In this document: positions 55,188-56,349 of the stretch, one piece after another
Layout: each line of letters starts with the position of its first letter
How positions within the stretch are numbered: the first letter of the stretch is position 1
Source: Flavobacterium sp.
Lineage (GTDB): Bacteria; Bacteroidota; Bacteroidia; Flavobacteriales; Flavobacteriaceae
Reading direction: 5' to 3'
Length of the DNA: 56,349 nt
NCBI GenBank assembly: GCA_018401995.1
Contig: JAGYJR010000012.1
Coordinates: forward strand, 1-56,349
Notes under the pieces: model-generated
What the model saw: the letters and a program-made list of their open reading frames with translations, nothing else
What the model was told of the DNA's origin: nothing
Database searches by the model: none
Translations under genes and position numbers: made by a program

Positions 55188-55826
55188 TTATCTTCTTTTA
55201 GATTTTGGTTTTGGTTTTGGTTTTGGGGTTGCTTGTGTTTTTCTAACTTCGTATTTATCATTTGCTACACTGTAAACATAATGACTTTGCTGTGATTTAG
55301 AAAAAAGAGAAACATCACCATTTGGAAGTAAATGAAACTCCGAACCTTCTGAACTTTTCTTTTCAACATCATGAGAAGCAGTTTTATTTTTATCTAAAAA
55401 TTGAGTTTCTTTTAAATAATAACTCTTATGAAAATTAGTAAAAAGTTGCTTCTTTGTTGCAATATTCCAAACTTGATTTTCTGTTATTGAAGTGGTTTCC
55501 TTTTTAATTTTGGTATCTACTAAAATCATTTCTTGCCAAGAAACATGATATAATTTAATATCTGAAGTGGTAAACGATTTTAAACTAAAGTTATTAGGTT
55601 TATATTTAGCATCCGGTAATTGTTTTACTAGTAAAGTATCGGTTTTTGTTTCATTCTTTACAAATAAAACCAATTTTCTAACCTTATTTTGAACAATAAT
55701 TTCAGCTGAAACATTATCTACAGTTGCTAGAACTTCATTTTTTGGAGTAACCGGTTTCTTGGTTTTTTGGGCAGTTACTTGCAAACTAGTTAATGTAAGC
55801 AAAGCAACTAAAAATATTTTTTTCAT
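55188..55826 (-). CDS. Exported protein of unknown function with a basic Pro-Lys tail
   Basis: 212 residues: signal peptide (MKKIFLVALLTLTSLQVTAQ), a beta-rich middle (VSAEIIVQNKVRKLVLFVKN, YHVSWQEMILVDTKIKK), an unstructured serine/histidine part and a C-terminal PKPKPKPKSKRR tail. The tail and the KTKKPVTPK stretch after the signal are similar low-complexity basic segments. No family recognised. It converges with the metalloprotease, which also carries a lysine-rich stretch right after its signal. Confidence 0.72.
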   Translation of the reverse strand: MKKIFLVALLTLTSLQVTAQKTKKPVTPKNEVLATVDNVSAEIIVQNKVRKLVLFVKNETKTDTLLVKQLPDAKYKPNNFSLKSFTTSDIKLYHVSWQEMILVDTKIKKETTSITENQVWNIATKKQLFTNFHKSYYLKETQFLDKNKTASHDVEKKSSEGSEFHLLPNGDVSLFSKSQQSHYVYSVANDKYEVRKTQATPKPKPKPKSKRR

Positions 55827-55880
55827 TTTATAAGTTTTTGATTGTCACAATGTACAAAAAAACTTGAGACACCAAATAAA

Positions 55881-55910
55881 AAAAACCGAATCAAAAATGA
55901 TTCGGTTTTT
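55881..55910 (-). terminator. Terminator of the last gene of the window
   Basis: Perfect 13-bp stem AAAAACCGAATCA (55881-55893) with TGATTCGGTTTTT (55898-55910), followed on the minus strand by a T-run, just after the stop at 55938. Confidence 0.9.
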
Positions 55911-55937
55911 AGTCAATAAAAATTATTTTTTTATAAA

Positions 55938-56349
55938 TTATAACTCATTCACTGTATAACTAATATTAGTAAATTGTCCATCGGTTATTTCAATAATAAA
56001 CGGAACTAAAACACCATCGACAGTTATATCCTCACCTTCACTTGATTCTAAATATGCAGTAAAAGTTGCAGAAATTTTGTTATTGTTACAAAAACTAACA
56101 TTATAAGCTGAGCTTTCTGGAAAATGATAGAGTTGAAATTGACCGCTAATTTTTTGGTATATAAAAAATTCAGAGTAATCAGTGCTTGTATTTATATTTT
56201 CAAAATTATAATCACCAGTTAGCATATTACTATTGTTTGTATTATAATTATCTATCAGTTTTAAATTAAATTTATACTGATTATTTTCTGCTTCAATAAA
56301 TAAAGTTTGTCTATCAATAGACTCTGCTCTATTCATATATGCTTGAGTA
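55938..56349 (-). CDS. Partial hypothetical protein, 5' end outside the window
   Basis: The frame is open from the stop at 55938 to the window edge; an internal ATG at 56336 gives 132 residues, but codons before it (TQAY) remain open, so the true start may lie further on. The visible part is beta-rich and acidic: LFIEAENNQYKFNLKLIDNYN, GDYNFENINTSTDYSEFFIY, and SATFTAYLESSEGEDI with VLVPFIIEITDGQFTNI at the end. This resembles the C-terminal domain of small exported Bacteroidota lipoproteins, but no signal is in view. Function unknown. Confidence 0.6.
   Translation of the reverse strand, partial: TQAYMNRAESIDRQTLFIEAENNQYKFNLKLIDNYNTNNSNMLTGDYNFENINTSTDYSEFFIYQKISGQFQLYHFPESSAYNVSFCNNNKISATFTAYLESSEGEDITVDGVLVPFIIEITDGQFTNISYTVNEL

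Overview
The window is about 56 kb of AT-rich chromosomal DNA from a member of the Bacteroidota, most likely a Flavobacterium or close relative. The evidence is the family content (PyrR-PyrB pair, DUF1599, BT_3928-type DoxX protein, DUF4293, a long Bacteroidota-type Rho, a type IX secretion sorting domain, DUF3494 proteins), promoters of the form TTG-N19-TAnnTTTG, few Shine-Dalgarno sites, and simple hairpins between convergent genes. I see no phage, IS element, CRISPR array, tRNA or rRNA. One structural RNA, the SRP RNA, is present.

Layout. 1-4.1 kb (minus strand): RNase Z, a small STAS-like protein, aspartate carbamoyltransferase, PyrR, a 47-residue protein and an ECF-type sigma factor. 4.3-7.9 kb: a uvrA gene that is intact for its first third and then, with the two membrane-protein genes after it, riddled with small indels up to about 7,660. 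7.9-20 kb: housekeeping genes (rlmH, folP, a DoxX/thioredoxin pair, tpiA, rho, a phosphodiesterase, truA) mixed with small exported proteins of unknown function. 20-24.5 kb: an MsbA-type ABC exporter and dihydrolipoyl dehydrogenase.

24.7-30.4 kb is the most distinctive accessory locus: two DUF3494 (ice-binding-like) surface proteins and an OmpA-family protein. The first is built for T9SS export; the second is a predicted lipoprotein with three SbsA-type Ig-like repeats. 30.6-34.3 kb holds an AraC-type regulator and a pyrF-led minus-strand operon. 34.5-36.4 kb is a run of five small envelope/stress-type genes. The two DUF3494 genes and this cluster share an upstream bipartite element, AT(G/A)TAACA-N21-ACCTTTGT, which suggests a common regulon.

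36.4-40.1 kb: prfA, a DUF6686 protein, a degraded orphan gene flanked by hairpin repeats, a 3' remnant of pepD, and yaaA. 40.2-56.3 kb: a metallo-hydrolase, peroxiredoxin, an endonuclease III without its Fe-S ligands, an ABC-F protein, a thioredoxin-fold lipoprotein without its cysteines, transaldolase, a short-chain dehydrogenase, the SRP RNA, a glutaminyl cyclotransferase, a nitronate monooxygenase-type protein, a large zinc metalloprotease, and hypothetical proteins, the last cut by the window edge.

All product names come from reading motifs and recalling families; no database search was possible.
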